Assembly: GCA_032717465.1 (NCBI GenBank)
Contig: CM064632.1
Coordinates: 26,338,933-26,402,932 of the forward strand
Origin: Coenobita brevimanus
Lineage: Eukaryota > Arthropoda > Malacostraca > Decapoda > Coenobitidae
Length of the DNA: 64,000 nt
Reading direction: 5' to 3'
Of the stretch, positions 11,303-21,714 are shown piece by piece (positions within the stretch are counted from its first letter, which is position 1; each line of letters starts with the position of its first letter). The notes under the pieces are model-generated. The model made no database searches, had not been told where the DNA came from, and worked only from the letters and a program-made list of their open reading frames with translations. Position numbers and translations under genes: made by a program.

Positions 11303-11316
11303 GGGTTACGTTAGCA
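11303..11316. repeat. Target-site duplication, right copy (RTE)
   Basis: Second copy of gggttacgttagca, directly after the (GATA)n tail of the insert. Confidence 0.9.
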
Positions 11317-11430
11317 AGTTTCCATTCATGTGGCACCTTACTGCTCTTAAGTGATAAGTTAAAAAGTTCAGATAATGGCTTTGATATTTCATTCTGTAGT
11401 TCCTTCAATACACGTGGCGATATTTTGTCC
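11317..11430 (-). pseudogene. LINE reverse transcriptase, N-terminal fragment
   Basis: On the minus strand this reads K-I-S-P-R-V-L-K-E-L followed by V-P-H-E-W-K-L-A-N-V, the fingers region just before the N-Y-R-P-I-S-L motif that continues at 10208 beyond the RTE insert. The LINE is 5'-truncated here against the purine tract, so no endonuclease domain or first open reading frame is present. Confidence 0.85.
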
Positions 11431-11449
11431 GGTAGGGAGGTTGGAAGAG

Positions 11450-12110
11450 TGGAGGTAGGGAGGGGGTAAGAGAGGAGGTAGGGAGAGGGAAGAGAGGAGG
11501 TAGGGAGGGGGTAGAGAGGAGGTAGGGAGGGGGAGAAGAGGGAGGCACGGGCAAGAAATCCAGAATAAAGTGGCCGAGGGGTAGAGACGGGGGAGAAAGG
11601 AGGAGGGGAGCGAGGATGAAGAGGATGGAAGAACGGAAAGGAGGAGGGAAAAGGGGGAAAAAGAGCGGAAATGGAGAGGGGAAGAGAGTGGGAAGAAGCA
11701 AAAACTCATAACCAAGGAGAAAGGAAGAAGGGAAGGGGAAACGCAGGGAGAAGAGAGGGGAAGGAAGGGAGGAGTGGGCGGGAGAAGGGTGAGGGAGAGG
11801 AGAAAGGGGGGAAATGGAAGGAAGGGGGAGAGGGTGGGAGAGACACATCAAAGAAATATGTAATTTGAAAGGGCCCTTCTTCCGTGGAACAGCCATCACC
11901 ACAAAATCTACAAAATCTTCAAGATCCCAAGTTGATGGAGTCTGGCAGGGGGAGGAGAGGTAGGGGGAGGAGGGAAGGGGAGAGGAAGGGGGAAGAGGGC
12001 AGCGGAGGGGGAATGGGGAAGGACAGCAGAAGAGTTGGTCTAGAGAGGGGGGGAGGACAGAGGGTTGGCAAGGGAAGGAAGGGGCCAGAGGGGGTTGAGG
12101 ACAAGGTGGT
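11450..12110. repeat. Purine-rich tract, second half
   Basis: The plus strand is again almost all A and G (gaggtagggaggggg, ggagaagagg). The unit structure at 11440-11535 matches that at 7640-8047, consistent with one original tract split by the LINE. Confidence 0.9.
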
Positions 12111-12237
12111 GACATAGTGATAAAGAAGGTGTGATTTTGTCGTACGTATATTTTCCTATGTAGAGTGTAGAATTTAGAGATTTCTTGGTGCATATGCGCG
12201 GACACTGTCTTACACGTGCACTCATACTAACGCGGGT

Positions 12238-12286
12238 ACACACACACACAAAACGTAAAGCTGAAAAGCACACACACACACACACA

Positions 12287-12363
<77 letters not shown>

Positions 12364-12420
12364 CATAAGACTGAAAAGCACACCCACCCACACACACACC
12401 CACCCACCCACCCACCCACC

Positions 12421-12458
<38 letters not shown>
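12238..12458. repeat. Compound (CA)n / (CCCA)n microsatellite
   Basis: (CA)n blocks are separated by two copies of a similar ~21-bp interruption (aaaacgtaaagctgaaaagc near 12250, aaaacataagactgaaaagc near 12360). 12384-12430 carries about ten CCCA units, i.e. (TGGG)n on the minus strand. Confidence 0.95.
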
Positions 12459-12460
<2 letters not shown>

Positions 12461-12890
12461 AATACAGAAATAGAAAGCAAAACAGTAAAGTGACATAGCA
12501 TCTGTAAACACTAGTACTTTATAATATTGGCAGAACCTTATTGTTTATGCACAAAAATAAAATGTAGACATCAGATTATTATTATTATTATGATTTCTTT
12601 TTTGTGGGGGTTGCGTATTAGTGTAAAATAAGATAAAGCCGTTTTGTTTTGCCCACATTAAGGTGTAGTAACTCGAAGTGAGAACAATGATGGCTTAGAT
12701 GTTGTGTGAATGGCTGGCTGACACAGTGCTTCGTATTAGGCTTACATATTAATGTGCTCTCTTTTTCTTTGTTTCTGGATCCTACCTAACCCCAGCTCTT
12801 CGGTGAAAAATTAGGACTGGAATGATGATAATGTTGAAAGTGATTGATTGATTGATTGTCCAAATCAAAACTGGCTGCACAACTGCAATG
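12459..12890. other. Unique sequence, no gene seen
   Basis: AT-rich sequence with a short (ATT)n run near 12577 and four gatt units near 12843. No exon was recognised. Confidence 0.3.
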
Positions 12891-12912
12891 GTGATGATGA
12901 TGATGATGGTGG

Positions 12913-12954
<42 letters not shown>

Positions 12955-13085
12955 GGGGGAGGAGGAGGAGGAAGAGGAGGAGGATGGTCATAATGCACAT
13001 AATACAAAACAACGTTGGTTATAAAAAGAAACGATGCGTCATACTGTGCGATGTATGTATGTATGTATGTATGTATGTATGTATG
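12891..13085. repeat. (GAT)n, (GGA)n and (ATGT)n microsatellites
   Basis: About 20 GAT units (12891-12953) run into GGA units (12954-12983). (ATGT)n with nine units is at 13051-13085. Confidence 0.95.
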
Positions 13086-13546
13086 TCCAGCAAGTATAGC
13101 CATGGCGACTCGTTACTACTACACTTGTCTCTTGAATATGTTTCCATTGTTATAGGAAACCGTTTGGCTTGATCTTCATTGTTGAGTCACCCGAAAACCT
13201 CGCTACATTGAGTGAGTGGATGGGTGGCGCCTCATCTGTGTGAATCTCTTAGTGTTTTTTTTTTTTTTTTTTTTTTTCGTGACGGAACTATGTCACTCTG
13301 AATACTAAATTGTGATGCCATGAAATGCAGTTACGCAGTTTTGAGGTTTCCTTAGTTATCAGTCAAATCATGCCTCCATTCGGACTACACTTGGCCATCA
13401 ACTGAGCTGAAAAGGGCGAACGATAATTGTCAGATTAGAAAAAAAAAAAAAAAAAAACTGCATTTCCCCGGAACAAACCCATCTAACAAATTCTCCTCTT
13501 CCACTCGTCAGGTGAGAGGGTGAGGACGTTTTGTTAGTGAGAGAGA

Positions 13547-13582
<36 letters not shown>

Positions 13583-13707
13583 AAATTACCCCAACAGACC
13601 CTCATAGCAAACCCTCCTCTTTCACTCTGCAGGTTCCATTAGAAATTAAAACACCTATAGTTCCACCAGGTAAATTTTTCTAACAACCCTTTCCTTCCTC
13701 TCTGCAG
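13086..13707. other. Probable intron upstream of receptor exon
   Basis: Contains poly-T (13254-13277), poly-A (13438-13457) and (GA)n (13536-13577). Just before the exon is a pyrimidine-rich stretch ttccttcctctctgcag, a good 3' splice site. No further exon was identified. Confidence 0.5.
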
Positions 13708-13860
13708 GTGCCATCTTTGACCGTGACTCAAGGGACATACAGGGCGCCTTCCTCCACGCCATCAAGCAGTACAACCAAAACTCCACAAGCCACGGACACG
13801 AGCTACACGCTTTCGTCGATATTATTAGCACTGCCGATGCCTTCAAGATCTCCAGACTAA
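13708..13860 (+). CDS. Exon of an AMPA-type ionotropic glutamate receptor
   Basis: A 153-bp internal exon bounded by a polypyrimidine tract plus AG at 13706-13707 and by GTGAGT at 13861. Both junctions are phase 1, so the exon is symmetric: its first two bases complete a glycine codon and its last base starts a new codon. It encodes 50 complete codons: A-I-F-D-R-D at the start, A-F-L-H-A-I-K-Q-Y-N in the middle, and F-V-D-I-I-S-T-A-D-A-F-K near the end. This matches the start of the mature amino-terminal (LIVBP-like) domain of arthropod GluRI/AMPA-type subunits, where the extracellular bilobed domain controls assembly of the tetrameric glutamate-gated cation channel in the postsynaptic membrane. 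The assignment rests on motif memory, and a kainate-type subunit is the main alternative. Signal peptide, ligand-binding domain and pore exons were not seen. Confidence 0.8.
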   Translation: MPSLTVTQGTYRAPSSTPSSSTTKTPQATDTSYTLSSILLALPMPSRSPD

Positions 13861-14049
13861 GTGAGTGTTCGGCTTTGTATCCTCTTGAGTTTGTTCGTAT
13901 TTATTCTCTTGAGTTTATGGTGATTTTTGGCTCTACTCATGGTTTGTAAATTTGAGTCTTTGTTCTGATGTTGTATGCTTTAGACTAAGTGAGTGTTCAG
14001 GTATTTTTCTGTGAGTTTTGAACGATTTTAACTCCATATTGGAAGGTGA
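13861..14049. other. Probable intron after receptor exon
   Basis: Starts with the 5' splice site gtgagtgttc. A second gtgagtgttc occurs at 13988 preceded by the same actaa, so the donor region (actaagtgagtgttc) is partly duplicated about 128 bases downstream. Confidence 0.5.
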
Positions 14050-14763
14050 CTCCAGCTTGTGTTGTGTTTATGAAAAGTGGGTGCATAAGACGTGTGGTGG
14101 TATTATAGGTCGGCTGCGAAATAATGCCGATTTCTTTTGTCTCGGGGAGAGCATGTAGAGAGTGTCATACGTGAAAGAACTGACCATGATGGAGAGTCCC
14201 TTAAGTGTGCGAAAGAGTTTTGTTATCTGGGGGACATGTTATGTGCTGGAGGTAGTTCTCTGGCTAGGGTAAAGAGTGGAGAAAATTCAGGGAGCTGTTG
14301 CCTCTCCTGACACTAAGAGGGCTTTACTTCCGTGCTAAAGGATCCTTGTATACGGCATGTGTTAATAGTGTAATGCTGTTAGGAAGAGGATATCTGTAGA
14401 CTCAAACGTACAGAAACGACATTGATGGATGTGTAGTGTGTCCTTGAGTAAGAGACTAGGGAGGGGTGGGGGTTAGGATGACGATTGAAGAGCTGAGAGG
14501 AAGGATGAGACTTGAATATACAGTATTTGTGTTGTGATGAGGATGGGTAACTTGAGACGGTTTGGGAATGCTGAGAAGATGGGAGATGACGCGAAGGGCA
14601 GAACAGAAAAGATCGGGATGAGATCATAGTGTGTGACCTCAGGGATAAGCGACTGAACAGGGAGGCTGCCAGAGATCGAGCGGCGTGATGAGCAGCCGTT
14701 GGGTGACCAAGGCGGACGCATGCAAGCATGTTGGGGCCCCTATAAATGAAACGAAACGAAACG
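14050..14763 (+). mobile_element. RTE-like LINE relic with (GAAAC)n tail
   Basis: Degenerate translation gives a K-W-V-H-K-x-C cysteine/histidine motif near 14075, then F-C-Y-L-G-D-M-L near 14220 and A-C-V-N-S-V-M-L near 14360, in the order of the C-terminal part of a common invertebrate non-LTR polymerase family. Frameshifts and stops break it throughout. The 3' part (agggaggctgccagagatcg at 14660) is shared with 28922, and the copy ends in gaaacgaaacgaaacg. It is 5'-truncated and dead. Confidence 0.7.
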
Positions 14764-15045
14764 ATTTAACCCTTTTCAACCCTGGGGCGATGGTTTGGTT
14801 ACATTCTTGCAGATTTTATTCTCATGATTTTATTAATATATACAATAGGCTATTTTTTTTTTTTTTTTTTTTTTACACCTTCCTTTAACCCCTTCGACCC
14901 GAGGAGGGGATTTTGTTGATATTCTCTCTGTCTCTGATAATTATTCAGGCTAATTTAGATATGGCCTTCATTAGTTTCTGCATTATTGGAGATCATTCCA
15001 AAGCTGAACATAATCGTCCATAGATAACAAGAATAAGCAGGAGAG
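14764..15045. repeat. Two foldback repeats with poly-T
   Basis: tttaacccttttcaaccctgg (14764) and ttaaccccttcgacccgagg (14885) start two adjacent copies. The second ends with gctgaacataatcgtccatag followed by ataacaaga, as at 31151-31180. A 24-base poly-T lies at 14851-14874. Confidence 0.5.
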
Positions 15046-15184
15046 AGAGAGAGAGAGAGAGAGAGAGACGTCGCTTGTATGTAAAAGGTGTACGATCTCG
15101 ATTTTTTTTTCTGTATTCTCAATTTTCGAAGGATTTGTAACCTCTCAAGCTCTCCAGATTAAGGGTCCTACGGTAAGTGGCTTT
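15046..15184. other. (GA)n and unassigned sequence
   Basis: (GA)n ends near 15068. A pyrimidine stretch followed by ag and, shortly after, gtaagt occurs near 15150-15178, but the intervening bases give no recognisable exon. Confidence 0.3.
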
Positions 15185-15560
15185 GGGGATTTCCTAACAC
15201 CTCTTCCTTAGCGATTTACTCTGCCTCTTACACCTCCGTACTCTGCAGTGTTACTGATGCAAACCATGTCGATATTTGAACGATACAGATAAAGTGCAGG
15301 AGAATGTTCAGGTGTAATATGCTTAATAAATTGCAGTGGAAAGGACTCTAACACCTCTTCCTTAGCGATATATTATTGGATGCGTCTAGTCGATATGGTT
15401 TAGAATGCTATTTATACAGAGTATGGCGATATTTGAAGAATTTATTACACAGAAGAGGACAGGAAGGTGTAATAAAGTAATTTGCATAGGAAACGGTGTT
15501 AGGGAGCTTTCTTAACTGACGAGAATACCGGCCCTGGTGTCAGATAATTTTAGAACCTAT
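15185..15560. repeat. Dispersed repeat, CCTAACACCTCTTCCTTAG family
   Basis: The phrase taacacctcttccttagcga occurs twice in direct orientation (15194 and 15350) and the copy ends with ttcttaactgacgagaatacc. The same end phrase is at 17408 and 63450 and the start phrase at 25529 and, inverted, at 17388. An unnamed dispersed family with no coding capacity. Confidence 0.55.
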
Positions 15561-15954
15561 TTTAAGGTCAGAAAATAAAATTGCTCGTCATCCTTGTGTG
15601 TGTTTCACATGACTCTGACCTAATTACTCTGATGAAGTATTTCATATTCTCTCTCTCTCTCTCTCAATCCAACTTCATAATCTCACTCTTAAACGTACCT
15701 CAAATATCCTAGTTAGTTCCTCTCTGTAGGTTAATAAAGTTCCTCAGCTTCAGGCCACAAGTAACCTAACATTATTATATTATACTCCTGCTTCCCCTAC
15801 ACGGCTTTATCTGGCTTTACCACTTGATCCACATGATTATCTCTTCTGTTAGACTCTTGCTGCTTAGAAAATATTGGACCCCACCTAGGAAAGGCCCATC
15901 TAGGAGGAAGTACTGAAGGGTTTTGCTTATTTTCTCTAGTTCGAAAGTTCTTTA
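15561..15954. other. Unassigned, no gene seen
   Basis: Mixed AT-rich sequence with a short (CT)n at 15649-15665. Nothing else is recognised. Confidence 0.3.
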
Positions 15955-16092
15955 TAAACTTCTGTCTGCCTGTCTGTTTATCTGTCTGTCTTTATCTATA
16001 TATCAGTCTGTCTGTCTTTCTATCTATCTGTCTGTCTGTCTATCTGTCCATCCATCAATTTATCTGTCTGTCTATCCATCTATCTATCTATA
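15955..16092. repeat. (CTGT)n/(CTAT)n tetranucleotide tract
   Basis: Interspersed ctgt, ctat and catc units. It directly precedes the reversed RTE tail at 16093 and is best read as its expanded (GATA)n 3' tail on the minus strand. Confidence 0.85.
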
Positions 16093-16355
16093 AGATTATT
16101 GCCAGACTCCGTAATTCCATAAGGCGTGGGCACAATGGAATTGCCTCCACGTCGCCCTGGTGTCACTTGGCTGCCCTCCCTCCAGGTCATATCCCATCAC
16201 TTATATACCTCCCCATGCCATCCCTCCATCTCATCCTCGGCCTCCCCCTCCACCTCACTCACATACACTCATCTAGTCAGTCTCTCATTCTCCATCCTTT
16301 CCACATTTCTTAACACTTTGAGTCTCACCCACATCAGCACCACAACGCTCCTTAA
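16093..16355 (-). mobile_element. RTE LINE 3' fragment (minus)
   Basis: Reverse complement of the 3' end of the element at 10209-11302: attgccagactcc near the tail, then ccacgtcgccctg (16147) and catcctcggcctccccctcc (16232). About 260 bases are retained, with substitutions and small indels that close the frame. Confidence 0.85.
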
Positions 16356-16547
16356 CTTCCTTCTTAAGTTAATACTTTGTCTAGATATAGCACAAATAAA
16401 ACATGTTATCGTAGTGAGGGGATGAGAGAGAGCTTTTATATGTAAGATTATTGACAATATATCACAAATGTGTGTGATAATTATTACCCTGAAGATGTCT
16501 TGAAACAGTAGACGACAGGTTGGGAGTCCACTGTGTTTTATTTTTCC

Positions 16548-16790
16548 CCTTGTGGAGAGGATGGAGAGCGAGAGACTAACGAGGAGTGTATGCGAATGAG
16601 GTGGAGGGGGGAGAGGGAGGGGGAGGCCGAGGATGAGATGGAGGGATGGAGTGGATAGGCATATGAGAGAGGGGTGTGTGAACTGGGAGCGGGGCAGTGA
16701 AGTGGCGTTGGACAGGGCGACGTGGAGGCGATTTATTAGTGGCCACCCCTTACGGGATTGAGGCGTCTGGCAATAGATAGATAGTTATAC
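16548..16790 (+). mobile_element. RTE LINE 3' fragment (plus)
   Basis: Plus-strand copy of the same RTE 3' end: gtggagaggatggagagcga (16553), gaggccgaggatgagatgga (16624), gattgaggcgtctggcaata (16758) and a (GATA)n tail. It faces the fragment at 16093-16355 in inverted orientation about 190 bases apart. Confidence 0.88.
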
Positions 16791-16807
16791 TTCCTGTAAA
16801 TATATAT

Positions 16808-17010
16808 GTGGCGGTGGTGTCCTCGGTAGAGTACTCGTCTCGTAAGCAAGGAGTCCCAGGTTCGATTCCCGGACGGACCATGGGAGCTTTAGACAGATCA
16901 TTGCAGTTGTTTGTTCATACCTACAACTTAATTAGGGACCTGGATGTAAAAAGACACGGCGTTATTCTAGGTGAAGAAACTACAGACTCTTAATGCACGG
17001 ACATACAACG
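16808..17010 (+). repeat. tRNA-derived SINE-like element
   Basis: The head resembles a tRNA: a B-box-like ggttcgattcc at about 16858, flanking complementary bases (cccag/cccgg), and an anticodon-arm-like actcgtctcgtaagcaagg, consistent with an ancestral Thr(CGT)-type tRNA. The acceptor stem is not paired, so a functional tRNA is unlikely. The tail end is uncertain. Confidence 0.55.
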
Positions 17011-17157
17011 CCATCTGTGTCACATGCACCCCACCTCGTCCCTACACACCCCTTCCCTGCTCGATCTAAACTATCGTGGGAAGGGTTCTTGGCTGCAGTC
17101 CCTCGTAATGGAGAGGGTCTCTCCTGTAGTGGAATATAAAGGACGCCATATCATCTT

Positions 17158-17162
<5 letters not shown>

Positions 17163-17234
<72 letters not shown>
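17163..17234. repeat. Compound microsatellite (GT)n(GA)n
   Basis: About 24 GT units followed by about 11 GA units. Confidence 0.95.
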
Positions 17235-17264
17235 TTGAAACCGTTCACAGAAATGCTGTGCTAT

Positions 17265-17475
17265 GGCTTGGAAGGTCCCTAACATTTTTTTGTATCTTCT
17301 TTGTTACATAAATCCTTCCAATATCACCATGCTCTGCATAAATAACGTACAGAAGGGTATTAACCAGCCATATCTAAAATAAATTACTAAGGAAGAGGAG
17401 TTACGGAACTTTCTTAATCGACGAGAATACCAACTACGGTGCCATGTCCAAGTTCAAGAAGTGCTACGGTATATG
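17265..17475. repeat. Dispersed repeat, CCTAACACCTCTTCCTTAG family
   Basis: Contains ctaaggaagaggagttacgg (17388), the complement of the family start phrase, followed by ctttcttaatcgacgagaat, the family end phrase. Diverged relative of 15185-15560. Confidence 0.5.
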
Positions 17476-17778
17476 GTTTCTTACCGACACCTCATCCATA
17501 CAGCCCAGGAACACCTTTTTTGTCAGTAGAGAAGTGTCGCTCCCCTACCCAGTGCTTCACCCACAAGTATACGCCAGTTGTATAAGGCTTAAGGAGTGCA
17601 GGTGAGAAGAGCATGTGGAAGTTTGGGGTTGGAATGTTTGTAAGTGGTGGAGCCTGAATGGTTTGTATGTCATCCATGGAACCTAGAAAATGTGTGTAGT
17701 CTACATGTAATAACACGTGAACGGCATACAACTACTACACTGTTTTCTTCTTCTTCTTTTTTTTTTTTTGTATATTCA

Positions 17779-18165
17779 GGTGCAGTGGCCTAGTTGTTGG
17801 CATTACTGGCTACATATCTGCCAGCCCGATAGCGCCGGGGTTCGAATCCAGGTGCTCTCAGCTGACGCCGCAGGACTCAGGTGTCCATCTGCCCTTTGTG
17901 AGTTAGTAGGTAAAATGAGCACGTTGTGTAACACGTAGGGAAGGCAACTTTGGTGACCTGGGTGATACACTGGCCTTGTATTCAAAGACTGTAGGTGAAT
18001 AACTCACCACAAGCTCACAGACCGAAACTGAGCACCGTAGCTAAGCGATTCTTGGCGTTTGGCCCCACCTGTATCTTGTACCAGGTTTGATCAACCCCAG
18101 ATTAGGACTTTTAGAAGGACAAACTACCATCCAGCCCACCGGAGGCTCCAGAATTTTGGTAAAGG
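17779..18165 (+). repeat. tRNA-derived SINE-like element
   Basis: A-box-like tggcctagttgttggc (about 17787) and B-box-like gggttcgaatcc (17837) are spaced as in a tRNA gene. A ~300-base non-tRNA body follows. It is not the same sequence as 16808-17010, so two SINE types may be present. End inferred. Confidence 0.45.
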
Positions 18166-18480
18166 TTTCTCTTAGCAAATACCCCCAAATTCATTAATGC
18201 TAAAAAACAAGTTCGAATATTGTAGACAGCGCAATGAGGCTAAAGCAGATGGCAGGTAATTGAGCCTCACAACCTGGCATGTTACAAAGGTCACTGTGGG
18301 GCACCTGAAGCCTTTGTCCCTCTTAAACACGGCCGATCTCACCTCATTATGCAGGTGAATGTCTGAAACAATTGCAAGACGGAGGAGAAGCAACGACATT
18401 TATTTATTAAAGTTTCAGCTTCCATAATAGAGTTGCAACAGGGAGGCGTATACACTGCATTAAGACCGAACTAGAAAGGA
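18166..18480. other. Unassigned, no gene seen
   Basis: Non-repetitive sequence without recognisable coding potential. Confidence 0.3.
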
Positions 18481-18960
18481 GTGAACTCAGCAGTAGTGGG
18501 GCAGGAGGACTGAAGGAAATATGAGGAGGAGGGAAGGACAGGCGAGGGAGAAGTGAGGGAGAGTTCAGGGAAAGCAGGAGTGGTGAGGGAAGGAAAAAGG
18601 TATGAGGGAAAGAGGAATACTTGAGGGAGGAGTAAGGGAGAAGAGTGATATAAGGGGGAGAGAGAGAGCGATGGGGGAGGTGAGGAATGGGGGAGGAAAT
18701 ATTTGGGGAGAAGTGAAGGAGATGATGATGATGATAATGATGATGGATGATTGAGGTGGGAGTGAGAGAGAAGTGATCAGAAATGAAATTGGGTGAGGGA
18801 GAATTGAGGTAGAGGTGAGGTTGAGGAGAAATGAGGCAAGGTTTGATGGACTGAGAGGTGAGGGAGGGAGAGGAGGGAAGGAATAGCTTGGGATATGTGA
18901 GGTAGGGAATAGAGAGAAGAGAGGAGCACCGGAGAGGCGTGAGGGAGCAGAGAGAGTGCA
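18481..18960. repeat. Purine-rich low-complexity tract
   Basis: The plus strand is rich in gaggga, gtgaggg and gagaag with a loose ~30-base spacing of ggtgaggga. A few GAT units lie at 18721-18740. The long minus-strand Ser/Pro/Leu frame is an artefact. Confidence 0.85.
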
Positions 18961-19667
18961 ATGACGACACAAGTACAGCATTATACCCGTTGCATTGCAC
19001 ATTTAATAGTCGTAACACCTTTGCGCACTCCCAGCATCAACTTGTGCCAGCCCCATCTTTCGTAAATCCCTAGATAACCCCACCTACTATATCGTTCAGA
19101 GGCTGTGTGACCATTTTAGGAATCTGGTTACTGCCACCATAAGACTGTAGAAGTGCCACTAAACCCGCTTCAGGCCACTTGTTAGTATATCGAGATTTTG
19201 TAAGTGCTTTTAAAAACTCTCCCAACACCGCCTGTATGTGTACCTCGACGCAGACGCTAAGTAGAAATGGAAATGGAAGGAAGTAGTAAAAGGGTTTTCG
19301 GCCAGATCACGGTCACTTAAGATAAAGTATGAAGAAGAAACACAAGAAGACCAAGAGGAGGAGGAGGAAGAATTAAAAAAAAAAAAAAAAGGCTTATATT
19401 TATGCCAATCAGCTGTACGAGTCATGAACCTTCTCAGGCCAAGGACGTAGGCTTAGGGGTGAAGTAAAATTTTTCGCTGATGTACAGATTCCTTGTGTTC
19501 TTTATACCGTGAACTTAGCGACGGTTATGGTCTCCTGAGAATTTTCATCTTGGCTCCGATGCTCTTAACAAAACCTACCGTGCCTCTTGCTAGGAGTATT
19601 CTCACATTACAGTTGACTTACAGACGTAAAAGAGAAAATGATACTGACGCTGCCGATGACGAGGGGA
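18961..19667. other. Unassigned, no gene seen
   Basis: Mixed sequence with a poly-A run near 19375-19390 and an adjacent GGA-rich stretch. No supported exon. Confidence 0.3.
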
Positions 19668-19895
19668 GAAAGAGAGAGAGAGAGAGAGAGTGAGACAGAG
19701 AATCTGTGTTTGCCTCTGAAAATCTGTCTGCTATCACCCTTACCTGGCAAAATCCTTTACGCATGCTTACGTACACATGTATTTTAAGTTACACATGCAG
19801 TTAAGGGACAGTACTAACTTTGATGCACACACGGCGATACTCTGCACCCACTGTATATAAACATTTCGGCACACAGTCACATATGTATACATAAG

Positions 19896-20192
<297 letters not shown>

Positions 20193-20627
20193 AGTGGGGT
20201 CGCTGCTGCATTGTGGTGTTGGTGTGGCTGTGCATGTGAGCTTTACTATTTTCACTTTAACTTGGTCTAAATTTATCATCATTCCATCCCGAATGCTGAT
20301 GTACAGCAAGAGTTTAACAATACAGTATGATGTTGGTCACAAAGAAATGGTATGAAAATGATTTTAAGCCGTAGCTTTGTCTTTTTCTGCTGCTGAGCTA
20401 CGTGAATCAAACCCAAAAATACCAAGAATCTTGACAGATTTAAGGAAAAAAGACTATAGTCAAATATAAAATCGCCTAGAATAGATAGTATCATTATCAT
20501 CATGGTTCATATGTGATGGAGTGGCTTGTGTATTGTGGTTTGGCTCTGCAGATGAGACAGCATGAGTGAGGGAGTTCTCGTGGGAGGCGTTATGTTACCA
20601 TGATTATTCATCGCGTCCTGAATCGAT

Positions 20628-20668
<41 letters not shown>

Positions 20669-21126
20669 AATATGGAGAGTGACTGCTGACTAATGTTCAT
20701 AGTCTAGGTTGCATATGAGGCATCGTACCACATCTTCGTGAGCATATTAAGCACATTACACCTACTCTTCTTCTGTTCGTCGATTATCTGAGCCTCAAGT
20801 CCTATCCGGTCATACACGACGATTTCATCCTTCACATAACCATCCCTATTTACAGCGTCCATCACACGTGTTAATAAAGCAATCATGAGACGAGGCTATG
20901 GCACACCTGGTTTATATTATTTTCGACTGAGGTAAAAAAGATCTTGATACTTAATGCTTCAGTCTCCTAATTCCCACATCTTTCACCAGCCAATATCTTT
21001 CACAGGGAAATATCCCCAAATCAACGGAGTAAATTCATATGGCATTGTTCGAAACAGAAGTGAATTGATCGTACATTTGAAAAAAAATATATATTATTTT
21101 ATCCAGGCTTTAATGTCCAGTAACCT
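20193..21126. other. Unassigned, (GA)n inside
   Basis: (GA)n at 20631-20664. Positions 20704-20886 hold a 60-residue minus-strand frame rich in charged residues that I cannot assign. No splice sites convincingly bound it. Confidence 0.3.
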
Positions 21127-21142
21127 GTGTGTGTGTGAGTGA

Positions 21143-21224
<82 letters not shown>
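21127..21224. repeat. (GT)n microsatellite
   Basis: About 45 GT units with a few gtga interruptions at the left end. Confidence 0.95.
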
Positions 21225-21228
<4 letters not shown>

Positions 21229-21714
21229 GGCAGGGTGGCTGTGTGGTAATGTATTTGTGTAAATGCAGGATAGTAAGATCTCTTGCATCTTTTTCATGAC
21301 AGGAAAGCATTTTTATTTTATTACGGTGATGCTACACAATATGCAAAACAGTACATTTGAATACTTATGCATATTGCATATAGCTACTACATATGTCTGT
21401 GCCACTACTTCTGTTTGGTCGGACACAATACAGGTAGGATGGTTCTGCATCAAAACCCTTTCTCTCACACCAGTTTTCGTTAAACAATACATAATGAACA
21501 CTTCACTGCACTGAGTGGTCTCAAATCACTACGGTACTTCCAAGGACATAATTCTATGATTTATGCAGATTAGTGGCTTGTGGTGCATCATTTATAGGCT
21601 TAGGACAGCTCACATCTCACCCACATGTTTATATGTCTGCTGTATCGGGAGTAGTCTCAGAAATAACCCAGTATTTGTGTTTTGCTCTGCGACCCGACCA
21701 CATGCAAAGGTTTG
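21225..21714. other. Unassigned, no gene seen
   Basis: AT-rich mixed sequence. No feature recognised. Confidence 0.3.

Larger units (their letters stand above)
8067..11430 (-). mobile_element. CR1/Jockey-superfamily LINE, 5'-truncated, split by RTE copy
   Basis: A minus-strand non-LTR retrotransposon sits inside the purine tract. Its 5' end at 11430 abuts ggtagggagg-ttggaagag, which also occurs with one mismatch at 8048-8066, a candidate 19-bp target-site duplication (caution: the motif is also a unit of the host tract). The coding part, from the reverse transcriptase fingers region at 11430 to the C-terminal domain near 8860, is recognisable. 8067-8860 is probably 3' untranslated sequence. 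An RTE element interrupts it at 10209-11302. The coding frame has several frameshifts. Confidence 0.8.

Noticed and set aside
12889..12985. Poly-His or poly-Met coding stretch
   Set aside because: (GAT)n and (GGA)n microsatellites with no surrounding exon signals.
15100..15180. Short exon between a pyrimidine-tract AG and gtaagt
   Set aside because: The enclosed bases are too few and encode nothing recognisable.
16808..16880. Functional tRNA-Thr gene
   Set aside because: The B-box and anticodon-like arm are good but the acceptor stem does not pair and a SINE-like body follows.
20704..20886. 60-residue charged minus-strand frame as an exon
   Set aside because: No family recognised and no convincing splice sites. 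An 18-base match to LINE sequence at its edge is too short to assign it.
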